Below are positions 34,418 through 43,611 of a DNA stretch of 64,000 nucleotides, piece by piece. Position 1 is the stretch's first letter. Each line of letters opens with the position of its first letter. A program made the position numbers and the translations under genes. A model generated the notes under the pieces. It saw only the letters and a program-made list of their open reading frames with translations, searched no databases and was not told the DNA's origin. This stretch comes from CAIWHR01 sp963779805 (lineage in GTDB: Bacteria; Pseudomonadota; Gammaproteobacteria; Burkholderiales; Casimicrobiaceae): NCBI GenBank assembly GCA_963779805.1, contig CAVZZN010000014.1, positions 186,001-250,000 on the forward strand. The letters run 5' to 3'.

Positions 34418-34565
34418 AGCCGTGTGCGCACGGCGGCCGAAGGCGAGGCGCGAAGCGCGCGTCGATGGGCGAGCGCACACGCGGCCGGCGGCGACGTGCT
34501 GCATGCCGCGGCGACGGTCATCGAGGCCGGCCGTCATGACAGCCGGGTGACGCCGTTTGGACGCG

Positions 34566-35369
34566 GTGACCCGCTCGGCACCGAGGCCCGTGGGGCGCAC
34601 GCCGCTGCCCGTGCGGATCTACCGCGTGGGCCGCGCAAGCGTTCATGTCGTCGAGGGTCTCGCGACGATCGTCCTCGTGTTCCCGCTCGTGCGACGGCAC
34701 CGGCGCAAGGCGCTGATCGCGCGCTGGTCGGCACGCCTGCTGCGTCACTTCCGCATCGAGACGCGCATGCACGGCGCCCTGCCGCAGGAGCGCGAGCGCG
34801 GCCTGCTGCTCGTCGCCAATCACGTGTCGTGGCTCGACATCTTCGTGCTCAACGCCGTGGAGCCGTCACGGTTCATCGCCAAGGCCGAGCTGCGCCGGTG
34901 GCCGCTGATCGGGTGGCTGATCGCGGGCGTGGGGACGCTCTTCATCGACCGTGCGCGCCGAGTGCATACGCATGCTGTCGCGCGCGCGGCGAGGGATGCG
35001 CTCGCGCAAGGCGACGTCGTCGCCGTTTTTCCCGAAGGTCAGGTCAGCGACGGCACCGACGTGCTGCCTTTCCACGGTTCGCTGCTGCAGCCGATCGTGG
35101 AGGTCGAAGGCTACCTGCAGCCGGTCGCGATCCGGTATCGCTCCGCGGATGGCGATTCGACGACCGCAACCGCGTACCTCGGCACGTTCCTGGACTCGGT
35201 GTGGCGCGTCACGCGCGAGCCTCGGCTCGTCGTCGAGCTGCACGTCACGCCCGCGCTGCCCACCGCGGCGCGCCATCGTCGCGAGCTCGCACGCGACGCG
35301 GAGCGCGCGATTCGCCGCGCGCTGGGGCTGGCCGTTGCGGAAGACGTCAATCGGCGGGCTTCGGGCTGA
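34566..35369 (+). CDS. 1-acyl-sn-glycerol-3-phosphate acyltransferase (PlsC family)
   Basis: The protein is about 267 residues and makes phosphatidic acid or acylates a related lipid at the inner membrane. It has one hydrophobic segment near residue 30 and the PlsC motifs NHVSWLD (H-x4-D catalytic), GVGTLFIDRARR and VAVFPEGQVSDG. The start is uncertain: GTG 34566 gives a reasonable N-terminus but has no good ribosome-binding site, and a TTG at 34557 is in frame. Its 3' end overlaps the convergent apaH gene by 23 bp. Confidence 0.85.
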   Translation: MTRSAPRPVGRTPLPVRIYRVGRASVHVVEGLATIVLVFPLVRRHRRKALIARWSARLLRHFRIETRMHGALPQERERGLLLVANHVSWLDIFVLNAVEPSRFIAKAELRRWPLIGWLIAGVGTLFIDRARRVHTHAVARAARDALAQGDVVAVFPEGQVSDGTDVLPFHGSLLQPIVEVEGYLQPVAIRYRSADGDSTTATAYLGTFLDSVWRVTREPRLVVELHVTPALPTAARHRRELARDAERAIRRALGLAVAEDVNRRASG

Positions 35370-36174
35370 CGGGCTGCCGGCTCGGCACCTGGAACACCGC
35401 GCGATCCTCGAGCCTGATCGCGGTGAGCGTGCCGCCCCAGAGGCATCCCGAATCGAGCATCGTGAGGTTCGGCGCGAGCAGCAGCTCGAGCGTCGACCAG
35501 TGGCCGCACACGACGTGCACGGGCGCCGACGCGCGCTCGGGGTGCCGGAACCACGGCTTGAACCCCGCAGGCGCCTGATCGGGGCCGCGCTTCTCTCGAA
35601 ACTCCATCGTCCCGTCGGCCGCGCAGAAACGAAGGCGCGTGCAGGCATTGACCACGACGCGCAGGCGGTCGAAGCCTTCGAGGTCGTCGCGCCAGCTGCG
35701 GGGCTCGTCGCCGTACAGCGCCCCGAGGAACGCGCTCGCCCGGGGGCCCGCCAGCATCGCCTCGACTTCGCGCGACAGCGCGAGCGCCTGGGCCGAAGTC
35801 CACTGGGGCAGCAGGCCCGCATGCACCAGCAGGCTCTCGCCTTCGGTCACGACGAGCGGCCGGTGCTGCAACCAGTCGACGAGCTCGTGACGGTCGGGCG
35901 CGGCGAGGATAGCCGCGAGGGTGTCGTCGCGATGCATGCGCCGGTGCTCGTGCGCAATCGTGAGCAGGTGGAAGTCGTGATTGCCGAGCACCGTGACCGC
36001 TGCGGCGCCGAGGGCCTTGACCTCGCGCAGCACGCCGAGCGAATCGGGGCCGCGGTTCACCAGATCGCCGACGAGCCAGAGCCGGTCGCTCGCGGGCGCG
36101 AAGCCGATCAATGCGAGCAGCTGGCAGAACTCGGCATGACATCCCTGGATGTCGCCGATTGCATACAGGCTCAT
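35347..36174 (-). CDS. apaH: Bis(5'-nucleosyl)-tetraphosphatase, symmetrical
   Basis: ApaH hydrolyses Ap4A to two ADP and also decaps Np4-RNAs. The 275-residue metallophosphatase has the motifs YAIGDIQGCHAEF, LWLVGDLVNRGPDS, VTVLGNHDFHLL and LVHAGLLPQWT in order, plus CGHWSTLEL near the C-terminus. It converges on the plsC-like gene with a 23-bp overlap and is divergent from the helicase gene. Confidence 0.94.
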   Translation of the reverse strand: MSLYAIGDIQGCHAEFCQLLALIGFAPASDRLWLVGDLVNRGPDSLGVLREVKALGAAAVTVLGNHDFHLLTIAHEHRRMHRDDTLAAILAAPDRHELVDWLQHRPLVVTEGESLLVHAGLLPQWTSAQALALSREVEAMLAGPRASAFLGALYGDEPRSWRDDLEGFDRLRVVVNACTRLRFCAADGTMEFREKRGPDQAPAGFKPWFRHPERASAPVHVVCGHWSTLELLLAPNLTMLDSGCLWGGTLTAIRLEDRAVFQVPSRQPVSPKPAD

Positions 36175-36293
36175 CGGGAACGATGCACGTCGCGCGGCCG
36201 CGACGCGCGACAGCGCAAGTGCCGAGGTAGAATCGCCGCGCATTGTAGCAGCAGGATCTCCTCCCGCTTCACCCGCGTCCTCGTCCCGAATCC

Positions 36294-38291
36294 GTGTTCC
36301 CCCTGAATCCCGCGCAGCGCGAGGCGGTGCGCTACGTCGACGGCCCCCTGCTCGTGCTCGCCGGCGCCGGCAGCGGCAAGACCCGCGTGATCACCGCCAA
36401 GATCGCGCGCCTGCTCGAGTCGGGACTCGCACCCGAGCGCATCGCCGCGATCACCTTCACGAACAAGGCTGCACGCGAGATGCGCGAGCGCATCGGCGCG
36501 CTGCTCGCGCAGGCCGACAAGCGCGGCGTCGCCGCGAAGCTCACGATCTCGACCTTCCACGCGCTGGGCCTGCGCATCGTGCGCGCCCGCGCGGCGGATG
36601 TCGGATTGAAGCGCGGCTTCTCCATCCTCGATCCGGACGACATCGAGCCGATCGTGGCGGAGCTGATCCAGACGAGCGATCGGGCCCGGGCCCGCGCGGC
36701 ACAGTGGAAGATCAGCCAGTGGAAGAATGCGCTGGTCGCGCCTGCGACGGCGCTCGCGGGCGCGAAGGACGACGACGAGGCTGCGGCCGCGCAGGCGTAC
36801 CAGCGCTACGACGATACGCTGCGCGCGTACCAGGCGGTCGACTTCGACGATCTCATCGCATTGCCGGTCACGCTGCTGACGGCGAGCGACGAAGCACGCG
36901 CCGAGTGGCAGGAGCGCTGCTCGCATCTCCTGGTCGACGAGTACCAGGACACCAATCCCGCGCAATATCGGCTGCTCAAGCTTCTCGTCGGCACGCAGCC
37001 GTTCACGGCCGTCGGCGACGACGACCAGGCGATCTACGGCTGGCGGGGCGCGTCGCTCGACAACCTCGCGCAGCTCCCCGCGGATTTTCCCGCGCTCAAG
37101 GTCGTCAAGCTCGAGCAGAACTATCGCTCGACCGTGCGCATCCTGCGCTCGGCCAACGCGCTGATCGCCCACAATCCGAAGCTTTACGAAAAGAAGCTGT
37201 GGAGCGAGCTCGGTCACGGCGACGTGATTCGCGTCGCGCCCGCGCCCGACGACGAAGCAGAAGCCGAAGCGGTAGTGCGCCGGCTCGCGGGCCACAAGTT
37301 CGAGCACCGCGGCAAGTACTCCGACTACGCGATCCTCTATCGCGGCAATCACCAGGCGAAGCTCATCGAGCAGCAGCTTCGTGCGCAGAACGTGCCGTAC
37401 GTCATCTCGGGCGGGCAGTCGTTCTTCGAGCGCGCCGAGGTGAAGGACATCGTCGCGTACCTCCGACTCATTGCGAACGACGACGACGATCCGGCCTTCA
37501 TTCGGGCGGTGACCACGCCCAGGCGCGGCATCGGCGGGGCCACGCTGGAGAAGCTCGGCGCCATCGCCGGCGCCCGGCACGGGAGCCTCTTCGCGGCGGT
37601 GTTCGACGATGCGACACGCGAAGCGGTTCCGCATCGCCAGCACGAGATCCTCGATGCGTTCTGCACGCTCGTCAACGGCCTGCGCTATCGCGCCGAGCGC
37701 GAGCCGGCGGGACGTCTGCTCGACGAGCTCGTGCACGCCATCGCTTACGAGGACTATCTCGTCGCCAGCTGCGATCGCAAGCAGGCCGAGACGCGCTGGA
37801 AGAGCGTGACCGACTTCACCGGGTGGCTTTCGCGCAAGGGCGAGGAGGAAGGCCGGAACCTGCTCGAGCTCACGCAGACGATCGCGCTCATCACGATGCT
37901 CGAAGGCCAGGAGGGCGTGGAACCGGACGCGGTCAGGCTGTCGACGCTGCACGCCGCGAAGGGCCTGGAATTCCCCCACGTGTTCCTCGTGGGCGTCGAG
38001 GAAGGCATATTGCCGCACCGGGAAGCGGTGTCGCTGGGCAACGTGGAGGAGGAGCGGCGGCTCATGTACGTCGGCGTCACGCGCGCCCAGCGCAGCCTGC
38101 ACATCTCGTATGCCCGCAAGCGCAAGCGCGCCGGCGAATGGTCCGATTGCCAGCCCTCGCGCTTCCTCTCCGAGCTCGCGCAGGAAGACCTGCGCTGGTC
38201 CGGCGCGCCGGTGCCCGCGGAGGACGCGGCGGCGGCGAAAAGCGCGGGCGCCGAGCGCCTGCGTCAGCTCAAGGCTGCACTCGGGCGCTGA
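36294..38291 (+). CDS. rep: ATP-dependent DNA helicase, Rep/UvrD superfamily
   Basis: The 665-residue superfamily 1 helicase unwinds DNA 3'-5' at stalled forks. It starts at GTG 36294 with LNPAQREAVRYVDGPLLVLAG. The Walker A motif GAGSGKT is at residues 24-30. Motif Ia (ITFTNKAAREMRER), Walker B (LLVDEYQDTNPAQ), the Q/DD motif (AVGDDDQAIYGWRGA), motif IV (LEQNYRS) and the C-terminal motifs (STLHAAKGLEF..VFLVGVEEG, VTRAQRSLHISYA) are all present. The length fits Rep. A terminator-like hairpin follows at 38354. Confidence 0.93.
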   Translation: MFPLNPAQREAVRYVDGPLLVLAGAGSGKTRVITAKIARLLESGLAPERIAAITFTNKAAREMRERIGALLAQADKRGVAAKLTISTFHALGLRIVRARAADVGLKRGFSILDPDDIEPIVAELIQTSDRARARAAQWKISQWKNALVAPATALAGAKDDDEAAAAQAYQRYDDTLRAYQAVDFDDLIALPVTLLTASDEARAEWQERCSHLLVDEYQDTNPAQYRLLKLLVGTQPFTAVGDDDQAIYGWRGASLDNLAQLPADFPALKVVKLEQNYRSTVRILRSANALIAHNPKLYEKKLWSELGHGDVIRVAPAPDDEAEAEAVVRRLAGHKFEHRGKYSDYAILYRGNHQAKLIEQQLRAQNVPYVISGGQSFFERAEVKDIVAYLRLIANDDDDPAFIRAVTTPRRGIGGATLEKLGAIAGARHGSLFAAVFDDATREAVPHRQHEILDAFCTLVNGLRYRAEREPAGRLLDELVHAIAYEDYLVASCDRKQAETRWKSVTDFTGWLSRKGEEEGRNLLELTQTIALITMLEGQEGVEPDAVRLSTLHAAKGLEFPHVFLVGVEEGILPHREAVSLGNVEEERRLMYVGVTRAQRSLHISYARKRKRAGEWSDCQPSRFLSELAQEDLRWSGAPVPAEDAAAAKSAGAERLRQLKAALGR

Positions 38292-38353
38292 AGCGACCTG
38301 CCATGCAACACGGCGCGGCGACCGGCGGGCCATGCACACGGCGCAAATCGGGT

Positions 38354-38384
38354 AAAGCCAATCCCATCGTGCTACGATGGCTTT
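38354..38384 (+). terminator. Terminator-like hairpin after helicase gene
   Basis: CCATCG (38364-38369) pairs with CGATGG (38375-38380). AAAG (38354-38357) and CTTT (38381-38384) extend the stem around a 6-nt bulge. It lies 63 bp after the helicase stop codon. Confidence 0.5.
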
Positions 38385-38446
38385 GCCGTCGTGGACCACA
38401 AATGCGACAACTCCCGGGCTTCGGGCCCCCGTCCTGGTCGCGGGCG

Positions 38447-38476
38447 TTGTAAAGCCGAGCGGACTCTGGTTACGAT
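38447..38476 (+). promoter_or_regulatory. Candidate autotransporter promoter
   Basis: TTGTAA (38447-38452), 18-bp spacer, TACGAT (38471-38476). Transcription from here would give a leader of roughly 140 nt before the ATG at 38622, whose ribosome-binding site is GGGAG. Confidence 0.45.
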
Positions 38477-38621
38477 GAAAACCCGGCATCGGGCATTCAA
38501 TACGTTCCTAACGAAGTCGCGTTCCGGGCCAGGCGCTACCCGCCCCCGGCCTGCCTGCCTTGTTTCTATGTAGTGCTCAGCTGCGGAACAACATCTCTGT
38601 GCATCAACCTGGGAGTATCTA

Positions 38622-40440
38622 ATGAAAGCAAAAATCCTCGTCGCCGCTCTCGCGGCGGCTGGCTTGGTCTCCGGTTTGCCGCAAGCGTTCGCCGACACGA
38701 TCACGCCGCCTGCGGTCGTGCCGCCCCAGGCGAATCCCACGACGACCCCGTCGAACTACACGGCCACGTATCCCGTGAACGTGACGATCGGTAGCACCGC
38801 GAGCAACTTCAACGCGATCTACAACGCCTCCAACGGCACGTGGACGACGAGCAACCCGGCGTGGACTTACAACGGGCCGCTCAACCAGCAGGCGAACACG
38901 GCCGTGTTCACGACGACGGTGAGCGGGGTGAGCTACGCCGTCGCGTTGTCGGGTGCGGGCACCACGGGCGGTTTTTCGCCGACGCTGGTCAACCCGGTCA
39001 CCGTCCCGCCGTCGGTCGGCGTCGCCCTCAATGGCGCGCCCGTCACCGCCACGACTATTCCCGGCTTCACGACCGCAACGGCGACGGGTACGGTCACCGG
39101 CGTCGGCAACACGACCGCCACGCTGCAACCGGTGGCTGTCACGGTGCAGCCGGTCGGCACGAACCCCGGTGGCCAACCGATTGCCGTGAGCCTCGGTGGC
39201 AGTGCCACGGCTTCCCCGACGACCGGCAGTTCGGGCCCGGGATCGGCTGGCGGCTCGGTCGCTGTCAGTTCGACGCCGGCCGGACAGAGCACCGTCAATC
39301 CGGTCTCGTACGGCGGCTACACCATCACGTTCCCGACGACACCCACTCCGGCGGGTACCGCCAGCGTCAACGGAACCATCTCGGGTAGCGCGGGCTATGT
39401 GAACAACACCGGGATCAACATCGGCGGAGTGACGGGAACCGCGACGTACGACACGGCCACGGGCGTCATTACCGCGAATCCCGCGCTGCAGAACGGGTTT
39501 AACGTGAACACGGCCGGTAACGTGACGATCGGTTGCGACACCAATACCGCCACGACCGCAGGGTTGGTGGTGTGCTCCGGCATCAACCGCGGCGGTCAGC
39601 CGCTGACGATCGGCTCGTCCGGCGCGCCCGGCCCGGTCACCATCAACGGCCAGACCACGATGAATGGCACGGTCACCGTCAACGGTCCCGGAATCATCGT
39701 CAACGGCACCGTCCTGTCTCAAGGGGTCCAGACGCAAGGACTCAACGTCACCGGTAATGCGACCGTCGCGGGGACACTGACCACCAACGGCATTACCAAT
39801 ACCGGCAACATCACCAACACGGGCAACGTGACCAACACGGGCAACGTGTCGACCACCGGCAACCAGACGGTCGGCGGCACGCTGGGTGTCACGGGGGCCA
39901 CGACGCTCAGCAGCACGCTGGCCGTCACGGGCGCCACGACGCTCGGCTCGGCTTCGGGCACGGCCGGGCAATTCGGCGACGATCAACAGCAATGGCGTGA
40001 CCCTCGCGTCCGGCGAGAGCGCCACGTTGGCTCTGACCAGCGCGGGCGCCACCATGCGCGGTGGTACCAGCAGCCTTGCCATGTCGTCCAATGGCGCGCG
40101 CTTCAGCGGTACGGGCGGCGACCCGATTCGGGTGACGGGTGTGGCCAACGGCAGCGATCAATACGATGCCGTCAACTATGGCCAATTCAACGATGCCCGC
40201 GAGAAGCTCAACAAGGGTATCGCGGCCGCTTCGGCACTGGCGAACATCCCGCAGGTCTCGGAAGGCAAGCAGTTCCAGATCGGCGTGGGCCTCGGCGGGT
40301 TCGACAGCGACACGGCACTCGCGATCGGCGGCAGCATGCGCGTCGGCGCCGCGGGCATCCTCAAGGCGAGCGTGGGTACCGGCACGAGCGGCGGCAACAA
40401 TTCGACCGCATGGGGTATCGGCGGCGGCTGGTCCTGGTAA
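38622..40440 (+). CDS. Trimeric autotransporter adhesin with YadA-like anchor, one apparent insertion
   Basis: About 605 residues after correction. A Sec signal peptide (MKAKILVAALAAAGLVSGLP, cleavage near AFA-DT) is followed by a Thr/Gly/Asn/Val-rich, nearly Lys-free passenger. Near residues 387-412 are short repeats of the type NTGN(I/V)TNTGN and then paired VTGATTL units. The last 100 residues are a YadA-type outer-membrane anchor: VANGSDQYDAVNYGQF, a coiled coil (AREKLNKGIAAASALA) and beta strands ending WGIGGGWSW. Frame is lost at GGG 39966-39968; deleting one G gives ...SGTAGNSATINSNGVTL. The passenger lacks recognisable YadA head repeats. Probably a small surface adhesin or fibre. Confidence 0.82.
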
Positions 40441-40455
40441 TACCTGAAGTGCACG

Positions 40456-40480
40456 ATTCCCCCGGCCGCGCCGGGGGAAT
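40456..40480 (+). terminator. Hairpin after the autotransporter
   Basis: ATTCCCCCGGC (40456-40466) pairs perfectly with GCCGGGGGAAT (40470-40480) over a 3-nt loop, 16 bp after the stop codon. There is no T-run after it. Confidence 0.65.
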
Positions 40481-40667
40481 GGCAGGTCCGATGGTCGGTG
40501 GTGCGCCTGGCGGTTGGCAGTTCGGGGCGCGTCAGCCGGCCATCGTTGTTTTCGGCTCGCCGGGTGCGCCGTTCCGCCTGCGCGGTATGCTCTCGCCTTG
40601 AACTCTCGGCGCGCGTCCATTGCGCGCGCGCCCGGTCCTGATTCCCGTCGTTCCGAGGTCCCGACGT

Positions 40668-41231
40668 ATGAAATCCAAGCTGCGTCTCGTGCTCGCCGCC
40701 ACCGTGCTCGCGTGTGCCGCGGGCGCGTGGGCCGCGCGTGCCGCCGAAGAAAGCGCGGACGTCGGTCCGGTCCGGTTGCTGCGCAATCTTGCCGCGCTCC
40801 CGACGAATCCCGTCGCAACGATGCTGTTCGGGGCGGGCGTGCGCAATTGCGCGCCGCGCGCCGACCAGGTCGTGAGCTTCCTCACCAAGAACACGCATGC
40901 GAGCGCGCTCGTGTTCCTGCCCGAGCACGAGCCCGACAGCAGCATGACGTCCGTGTCGCTCGAGGTTCGGGCGCCGGGCGTGCCGCTCGCATACGCCAGC
41001 GCGACGCTCTCCCCCAACACGGCGATCGGTTGCGCCGCCGAGTACGAGACGGTCCAGTACTGGAGCGAGTCCTGCAACGCGGTGGCGGCCAAGACGTTTC
41101 GCGGGGCCACCCCCACGGGCAACCTCGGCTCGGAGATCGGGATCCTGATGATCGGACCGTCGGCGCGCGTGTTCCTGATGCGCAGCAGTCCCACCTCCTG
41201 CGTCACCATCAAGAAGGAAGTGCTGAAGTGA
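40668..41231 (+). CDS. Secreted protein of unknown function with four cysteines
   Basis: I do not recognise a family. The 187-residue protein begins with a clear signal peptide (MKSKLRLVLAATVLACAAGAWAARA). The mature part has four cysteines (RNCAPR, IGCAAE, ESCNAV, TSCVTI), which suggests two disulfides in the periplasm or outside, and a beta-rich pattern (VSLEVRAPGVPLAYASATL). GAGGT precedes the ATG at 40668. It follows the autotransporter in the same direction, 227 bp downstream and past a hairpin, so it may be functionally but not transcriptionally linked. Confidence 0.65.
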   Translation: MKSKLRLVLAATVLACAAGAWAARAAEESADVGPVRLLRNLAALPTNPVATMLFGAGVRNCAPRADQVVSFLTKNTHASALVFLPEHEPDSSMTSVSLEVRAPGVPLAYASATLSPNTAIGCAAEYETVQYWSESCNAVAAKTFRGATPTGNLGSEIGILMIGPSARVFLMRSSPTSCVTIKKEVLK

Positions 41232-41256
41232 TCCGTCCTGCGAAGGCGGGGGTGCC

Positions 41257-42501
41257 ATGAGCGAAGCTCCGGCGCGCGGCTTCACCACGGCCATCCTGCA
41301 TTCCGACCGCGAGGGCGGCGTCGAGCACGGCGCGCTGCACAAGCCGCTGCACGTGTCGGTTGCGTACGGCTATCGCGATGCGCGCGATCTCGCCGCGGTG
41401 TTCCAGAACCGCATGGCGGGCTACGCCTACGGACGGCAGGGCAATCCCACGTCGGCCGCGCTCGAGGCGAAGGTCACGCGCATGGAGGACGGCGTGGCGA
41501 CCGTGTGCTTCGCCACCGGCATGGCGGCGATAGGCTCGGCGATGCTCTCGCTGCTGCGCGGCGGCGATCACCTCGTCGCCAGCCGCTTCCTGTTCGGCAA
41601 CACGGTGAGCCTGTTCAACACGCTCGCCGCGCACGGGCTCGACGTCACCTACGTCGACGCCACCGACGTCGCGCAGGTCGAGGCGGCGCTCAAGCCGTCG
41701 ACGCGCATCGTGTTCGTCGAGACGATCGCCAACCCGCGGGTGCAGGTCGCGGACCTCGCGCGCATTGGCGAGCTTTGCCGCGCGCGCGGGATCCTGTACG
41801 TCGTCGACAACACCATGACCTCGCCCTGGCTCTTCCGGCCGAAGAGCGTGAACGCAGGGCTGGTCGTGAACGCCCTGACCAAGTACATCGGCGGTCACGG
41901 CAATGCCCTCGCGGGCAGCATCACCGACACCGGCCTCTTCGACTGGACGCGCTATCCGAACATCGCCGAGGGCTACAAGTCGGCGAAGCCCGCGATGTGG
42001 GGCATGACGCAATTGCGCAAGAAAGGCCTGCGCGACTGGGGCGGGACGCTATCTCCGGAGCAGGCGCACCACATCGCGGTCGGCGCGGAGACGCTCGCCC
42101 TGCGCATGGATCGGACCTGCGCGAATGCGCTCGCGCTCGCTCGGTTCCTGAGCGCGCAACCGCAGGTGCAGGCCGTGCATTACCCGGGCTTGCCTTCGCA
42201 TCCGCAGCACGCGCTGGCGGGGTCGCTGTTCCGCGCTTACGGCGGACTGATGTCGTTCGAGCTCGCGCCGGGGCTCGACCTTTTCGATTTCCTGAATCGC
42301 CTGCGCATCGTGGTGTCGTCCTCCAACCTCGGCGACAATCGCACCCTCGCGATTCCAGTCGCGCACACGATCTTCTGGGAGATGGGACCGGAGCGGCGCG
42401 CGGAGATGGGCATCGCCGAGTCGCTGATCCGGGTGTCCGTCGGCATCGAGGACACCGACGATCTCATCGGCGATTTCGCCGCTGCGCTGGCGCCCGCCTG
42501 A
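41257..42501 (+). CDS. Cys/Met-metabolism PLP enzyme (cystathionine gamma-synthase/O-acylhomoserine sulfhydrylase family)
   Basis: The 414-residue PLP-dependent enzyme has AYGYRDARDLAAVFQNRMAGYAYGRQGNPT, the cofactor region GMAAIGSAML, the Asp-containing YVVDNTMTSPWLF, and the PLP-lysine segment VVNALTKYIGGHGNALAG. It ends with the family's LGDNRTLAIPVAHT and LIRVSVGIEDTDDLIGDF. Relatives make homocysteine or cystathionine from O-acylhomoserines, or cleave methionine. Which one cannot be settled by eye. It starts 25 bp after the secreted-protein gene. Confidence 0.85.
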   Translation: MSEAPARGFTTAILHSDREGGVEHGALHKPLHVSVAYGYRDARDLAAVFQNRMAGYAYGRQGNPTSAALEAKVTRMEDGVATVCFATGMAAIGSAMLSLLRGGDHLVASRFLFGNTVSLFNTLAAHGLDVTYVDATDVAQVEAALKPSTRIVFVETIANPRVQVADLARIGELCRARGILYVVDNTMTSPWLFRPKSVNAGLVVNALTKYIGGHGNALAGSITDTGLFDWTRYPNIAEGYKSAKPAMWGMTQLRKKGLRDWGGTLSPEQAHHIAVGAETLALRMDRTCANALALARFLSAQPQVQAVHYPGLPSHPQHALAGSLFRAYGGLMSFELAPGLDLFDFLNRLRIVVSSSNLGDNRTLAIPVAHTIFWEMGPERRAEMGIAESLIRVSVGIEDTDDLIGDFAAALAPA

Positions 42502-42535
42502 GCCAAACAAGGGTCAACGCAAGTTCAACCCAGGG

Positions 42536-43426
42536 TCAAGTCCGCGTCGCGAGCGCCGGTGCTCGCGCCGCGAGCCGACGGTGCAGTGCGATCGCGGGCG
42601 GGATCCAGCCGACCCACCGCACCAGGTCGATCAGCTCGTCGTCCCAGCGCCAGTGCTCGAGCAGGTTGAAGTGCACGCCCATGCGATCTTCGATCCAGCC
42701 GAATACGCCGAGCCACGCGACCATGAAGAGCAGGACCGCCGCCAGCGCGCGGCGCTCGTGCGACAGCGAGTGCCATAGGGGAATGGCGACCAGCACCGTC
42801 GCGAACGCCACCTGCAGCAGCGTGCGCGCGTGAGGGTACACGTCGAGCCACTGCGCGAGCAGAGGCTCGCCGGCGATCATCTTCGCTGCCGTCCAGCCCA
42901 GCACGCCGGCGCCGATCCACAGGATCGCGGGAAAGCGCTCCACCCACTTCACCACGAGCGTCGAGCCGCCGATCACGATCGGGATCGACACCGCGAGCCC
43001 GATGAGCACGAGCAGCATGCTGCCCTGTGCCGCACCGCCCACCGCAAGCACGTTGTCGATGCCCATCACGGCGTCCGCGACGATGATCGTCTGCACCGCC
43101 GCGCGCACCGATCCCGCAGCCTTGATGCCGTGGCTGTCGTCGCCTTCGGCGTCGCGCGTGAGCTTCCACGCGATCCACACCAGCGCGATCCCGCCCACCA
43201 GCATGAAGCCCGGAATCCGCAGCAGCCACACGACCGCCGCGGTGAGTGCGACGCGCACGGCGATTGCGCCGAACGTGCCCCACAGGATCACGCGGCGCTG
43301 CATGGCGGGCGGCACGTGCCGCGCCGCGAGCCCGATCACGATGGCGTTGTCGCCCGCGAGCACGAGATCGATCAGGACGATGGCGAGGAGTGCGGACCAC
43401 CACTCCGGCGAGAACAGCACAGGCAT
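42536..43426 (-). CDS. TerC-family membrane protein, YjbE/YkoY type
   Basis: A second TerC-superfamily transporter, 296 residues, distinct from the one at 4564. Family motifs with membrane acidic residues are visible twice: LIDLVLAGDNAIVIGLAARHVP and IVVADAVMGIDNVLAVGGAA. About seven to eight helices are predicted. The Bacillus relatives YkoY/YjbE help load Mn2+ onto exported proteins. The ATG at 43426 has GGAGG 4 bases upstream, which rules out the longer frame. The 185-bp gap to lpxH holds no recognised gene. Confidence 0.86.
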   Translation of the reverse strand: MPVLFSPEWWSALLAIVLIDLVLAGDNAIVIGLAARHVPPAMQRRVILWGTFGAIAVRVALTAAVVWLLRIPGFMLVGGIALVWIAWKLTRDAEGDDSHGIKAAGSVRAAVQTIIVADAVMGIDNVLAVGGAAQGSMLLVLIGLAVSIPIVIGGSTLVVKWVERFPAILWIGAGVLGWTAAKMIAGEPLLAQWLDVYPHARTLLQVAFATVLVAIPLWHSLSHERRALAAVLLFMVAWLGVFGWIEDRMGVHFNLLEHWRWDDELIDLVRWVGWIPPAIALHRRLAARAPALATRT

Positions 43427-43611
43427 GCGGCCTCCGGCAATGCGTCGTCGGTCGACCCGCGAGTCGACTTGAAACATTCAAGTCTAGCCGTGCTGGCCGC
43501 GTGTGCCGACCGGGAGATCCCTAAGGGGACGATCGGGCATCGCGCCGGCGCACACAGCGCATAGGCCAGCGACAGCGGATCCGGCCGGCCGGGCCCCGAA
43601 CGGCAGCGGCA

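Larger units (their letters stand above)
38292..38621 (+). other. 330-bp gap: helicase terminator and long autotransporter leader
   Basis: No gene was found. It contains the helicase terminator (38354-38384), a candidate promoter (38447-38476), inverted segments ACAAC/GTTGT (38407-38411, 38446-38450) enclosing a CCCGGGC hairpin, and about 145 nt of untranslated leader before the autotransporter start. I looked for a c-di-GMP riboswitch because the downstream gene is a surface adhesin, but the conserved core was not recognisable. Confidence 0.5.

Noticed and set aside
34418..34565. A small gene or an N-terminal extension of the acyltransferase
   Set aside because: No protein-like sequence in any frame and no start signal; treated as a spacer.
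38385..38480. c-di-GMP (GEMM) riboswitch before the autotransporter
   Set aside because: Some GEMM-like fragments (TAAAGCC, GGTTACGATG) occur, but the conserved core and two-helix arrangement could not be assembled.
39781..39960. CRISPR-like short tandem repeats
   Set aside because: They encode the NTGN and VTGATTL repeats of the autotransporter, are in frame, and have no spacer organisation.
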